NCBI GenBank assembly: GCA_034437315.1
Contig: DAOTUC010000221.1
Coordinates: 1 to 8,170 of the forward strand
Length of the DNA stretch: 8,170 bases
From: DSAR01 sp034437315
GTDB taxonomy: Bacteria > Chloroflexota > Anaerolineae > B4-G1
Reading direction: 5' to 3'
Of the stretch, positions 6,740 through 8,170 are shown one piece after another. The position numbers and the translations under genes were made by a program. Every line of letters begins with the position of its first letter. The stretch's first letter is position 1. Below the pieces are notes generated by a model. The model had not been told where the DNA came from, made no database searches, and saw nothing but the letters and a program-made list of their open reading frames with translations.

Positions 6740-7278
6740 GGGGGGATGCGCAAGAACCGCCTCGACCTGCCTGCGTCCCGCGGACAGGCAGGCGGCCCCT
6801 CGGGTGAGCGGTGTGAGTTGTTCTGGCGGGGGGCGATGATGCGATGCTACGAGATGGAAAGCGGGGCTGTGGGCGATGCGCCCCCACTGAAGTCCTGACC
6901 GGCGAGACCCCATTGACGCCCGATGAATTCACCGATGGAAACTCTGCAATACATCAAATCGCCCATTGGCATACAATGGCCCAAAGTCGAGCAAGGAGAA
7001 ACCAGAGGAAACGACCCGGCGCTACGTCATTGAATCAAGAATCAAAGATCGGATCCAGACACCGCTGTGAGCGAAACAGCCTGACGCGAGGCTGGTGAGC
7101 AAATTCACTGCAGAGAGCATTGTAGTCACGTCAGGTTATCAAGGGAGGCCGAAACCAGGCACCGAGAAGTCCTGAACCCAGGGTATCGCGTGGAATCGCT
7201 CGAGCGCTGAAGCAGCCCGTCGTCATCCAGAACGGTGTGCGGAGACGCCTTCGACGCGCCATCGCGTTGAAACAATCG
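6740..7278. other. Stretch with only small unrecognised ORFs
   Basis: No clear gene is present. Three short plus-strand frames look somewhat protein-like. The first is 6746-6898, 50 aa, starting MRKNRLDLPA and containing ELFWRGAMMRCYEMESGAV. The second is 6923-7033, 36 aa, starting MNSPMETLQYIKSPIGIQWP. The third is at about 6976-7050 in another frame, reading EKPEETTRRYVIESRIKDRI before a stop. The second and third may be one gene broken by a frameshift near 7000. A further frame ends REVLNPGYRVESLER with a TGA at about 7207-7209, about 70 nt before a strong terminator, and could be the tail of a plus-strand gene relic. None has a convincing ribosome site or known domain. Confidence 0.35.
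6766..6792. repeat. Inverted repeat, 8-bp arms
   Basis: CCTGCCTG (6766-6773) and CAGGCAGG (6785-6792) are perfect complements around an 11-nt loop. No T-run follows on either strand, so a terminator role is unlikely. It falls inside the small 50-aa ORF, which further weakens that ORF. Confidence 0.6.
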
Positions 7279-7314
7279 AAAAAGGCCCGAGGGGATATCC
7301 TCTCGGGCCTTTTT
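7279..7314 (+). terminator. Strong, symmetric rho-independent terminator
   Basis: AAAAAGGCCCGAG (7279-7291) pairs without mismatch with CTCGGGCCTTTTT (7302-7314). The loop (7292-7301) is itself nearly self-complementary. The A-run on one side and the T-run on the other allow termination in both directions. It separates the eroded region to the left from the CRISPR array to the right, and it could end array transcription arriving on the minus strand. Confidence 0.9.
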
Positions 7315-7318
7315 GCTT

Positions 7319-7358
7319 GGAGGCGGTCAAGATAGAGAATCGAGAGAGACCGCCCTCC
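7319..7358. repeat. Imperfect inverted repeat beside the terminator
   Basis: GGAGGCGGTC (7319-7328) and GACCGCCCTCC (7348-7358) pair with one bulged base around a 19-nt loop. No T-run follows. To its right, 7390-7446 is strongly pyrimidine-rich on the plus strand and has no gene. Function is unknown. Confidence 0.45.
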
Positions 7359-7431
7359 CCGTGACCGCAAAACCCCGTGTTGGCCGATCGCACTCGCTCT
7401 CTATCTCATCTCTCCCCTCTCTGTCTCGTCC

Positions 7432-7992
7432 GTTTCCGTCCCCTTTTCATCGGGGTCATCTTTGGGACGAACCTGATTGAAACCGTTGGATACGTCGCAG
7501 AAACGTTTGTAACAATCCCCTTTTCATCGGGGTCATCTTTGGGACTTGGCGCTGGCGCTGGGCTGGCCGGGGTGGGCAATCCGGTAACAATCCCCTTTTC
7601 ATCGGGGTCATCTTTGGGACCAACTTCTCCATCAACGGCACCACCTTTGGCCAGTACAAGTAACAATCCCCTTTTCATCGGGGTCATCTTTGGGACCGGT
7701 TGAAGGCCGGATGAACGGCAGCCGTATGGAGAGTAACAATCCCCTTTTCATCGGGGTCATCTTTGGGACTTTTACCAAATCAAATAGGCGGTTTTTGCTG
7801 GGTGAAGTGTAACAATCCCCTTTTCATCGGGGTCATCTTTGGGACTCCCCCTTCGGACCCGGTGACGGGTCAGTTACTTTGGGGTAACAATCCCCTTTTC
7901 ATCGGGGTCATCTTTGGGACCTGGCACCACCAGCTGGCCGATCAGGCTAGCGTAGGTAACAATCCCCTTTTCATCGGGGTCATCTTTGGGAC
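7432..7992 (-). CRISPR. CRISPR array, 8 repeats of 37 nt, 7 spacers; no cas genes in window
   Basis: Repeats start at 7432, 7509, 7584, 7660, 7733, 7809, 7884 and 7956, each 37 nt. Seven are identical. The one at 7432 differs at four positions, all in its first seven bases on the plus strand. Spacers are 40, 38, 39, 36, 39, 38 and 35 nt and are all different. On the plus strand each repeat starts GTAACAATCCCCTTTTCATC and ends TTTGGGAC. On the minus strand it ends in GATTGTTAC, a variant of the common ATTGAAAC crRNA handle, and the CCCC/GGGG pair can form a 4-bp stem with an 8-nt loop. The degenerate repeat at the left and the A/T-rich flank at the right both point to a right-hand leader and minus-strand transcription. 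The newest spacer would then be 7921-7955. Repeat form suggests class 1 (type I or III), but the subtype cannot be assigned without cas genes. Confidence 0.97.
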
Positions 7993-8066
7993 TTGCTCTT
8001 TGTTTCTTAGACAGTACATTAAATAAAAGTTTCGTTTAGGACATTTGTCCTATACCCCATGCTTTC
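7993..8066 (-). promoter_or_regulatory. Probable CRISPR leader with a palindromic operator-like site
   Basis: This stretch is clearly more A/T-rich than its surroundings, as leaders usually are. It contains the perfect palindrome TAGGACATTTGTCCTA at 8037-8052 (7-bp arms, 2-nt centre), 44 nt from the first repeat. A weak promoter can be drawn on the minus strand: TGTCCT inside the palindrome as -35, then 16 nt, then TAATGT as -10. A protein bound to the palindrome would therefore cover the promoter. The palindrome also lies just after the stop of the neighbouring gene, so an operator for something else, or a coincidental site, remains possible. Confidence 0.5.
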
Positions 8067-8170
8067 CTAATCCGCTTCTGCCCCCAGTTCCGGGTGATAC
8101 TGGCGGGCCAACTTGACATATTCTAGCACGACTCGCTTGCCTCGTCCAATGATGCTACTGATTTCCTCGA
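8067..8170 (-). CDS. C-terminus of a helix-turn-helix-like protein, cut by window edge
   Basis: The last 34 codons of a minus-strand gene enter from the right edge and end in TAG at 8067-8069. They read EEISSIIGRGKRVVLEYVKL and then ARQYHPELGAEAD. The pattern E-E-I-x3-I-G-R-x4-V-x-E-Y fits the second half of a DNA-binding helix-turn-helix. From memory it recalls C-termini of transposon-associated HTH proteins such as DUF1670, but the fragment is too short to assign. It points toward the array leader and ends only 74 nt from the first repeat. It is not recognisable as Cas1, Cas2 or Cas6. Confidence 0.55.
   Translation of the reverse strand, partial: EEISSIIGRGKRVVLEYVKLARQYHPELGAEAD

Noticed and set aside
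6003..6913. Minus-strand frames rich in Arg, Ser and His
   Set aside because: They lack domains and ribosome sites and overlap repeats; typical of spurious frames in GC-rich DNA.
7131..7370. A 79-residue minus-strand frame
   Set aside because: It reads straight through the strong terminator hairpin and has no recognisable motif.
7377..8026. Plus and minus open frames with the repeated peptide NNPLFIGVIFGT
   Set aside because: These are translations through the CRISPR repeats, not proteins.
7993..8066. A tracrRNA-like anti-repeat beside the array
   Set aside because: No stretch complementary to the repeat is visible in the flank, and the repeat form suggests class 1.

Overview
The window is GC-rich by eye and reads like a Chloroflexota-type bacterial chromosome or metagenomic contig. 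The assignment rests on gene style only: a sigma / zinc-finger anti-sigma / TPR-CHAT / secreted propeller operon, a TTG start, and relics of a SNF2-type helicase that I associate with that phylum. No marker gene fixes the taxon.

Region 1 (1-4838, minus strand) is one compact operon read right to left. It starts with a sigma-70-like factor (TTG start with a strong Shine-Dalgarno). A soluble anti-sigma-like protein with two H-x3-C-x2-C fingers follows 33 bp later. Next is a 911-residue TPR-CHAT protein with an intact His/Cys dyad, coupled by an ATGA overlap. Last is a secreted protein with an Ig-like fold that runs off the left edge. The likely logic is a regulator pair controlling, or controlled by, a caspase-like protease, with an exported product.

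Region 2 (4859-5760, minus strand) is a decayed gene with its own candidate promoter (5732-5760) and terminator (4859-4897). The remnant matches the N-terminal PLD-like part and the C-terminal part of a SNF2-type helicase protein. The ATPase core is missing and several frameshifts are present.

Region 3 (about 5740-7278) has no convincing complete gene. It holds a 94-bp direct duplication whose start resembles a CRISPR repeat, a short four-cysteine zinc-knuckle relic resembling DnaC/IstB-type loaders, a few small unrecognised ORFs, and a strong bidirectional terminator (7279-7314) at its right end.

Region 4 (7315-8066) contains a CRISPR array of eight 37-nt repeats and seven spacers of 35-40 nt, with no cas gene in view. 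The degenerate repeat on the left and the A/T-rich flank on the right suggest the leader is on the right and the array is read on the minus strand. The presumed leader carries a perfect 7-bp-arm palindrome. At the right edge (8067-8170) is the C-terminus of a minus-strand gene, probably helix-turn-helix.

The two points most worth following are the CHAT protease co-encoded with a sigma/anti-sigma pair, and the orphan array with its palindromic leader. Nothing in the sequence proves that they work together.
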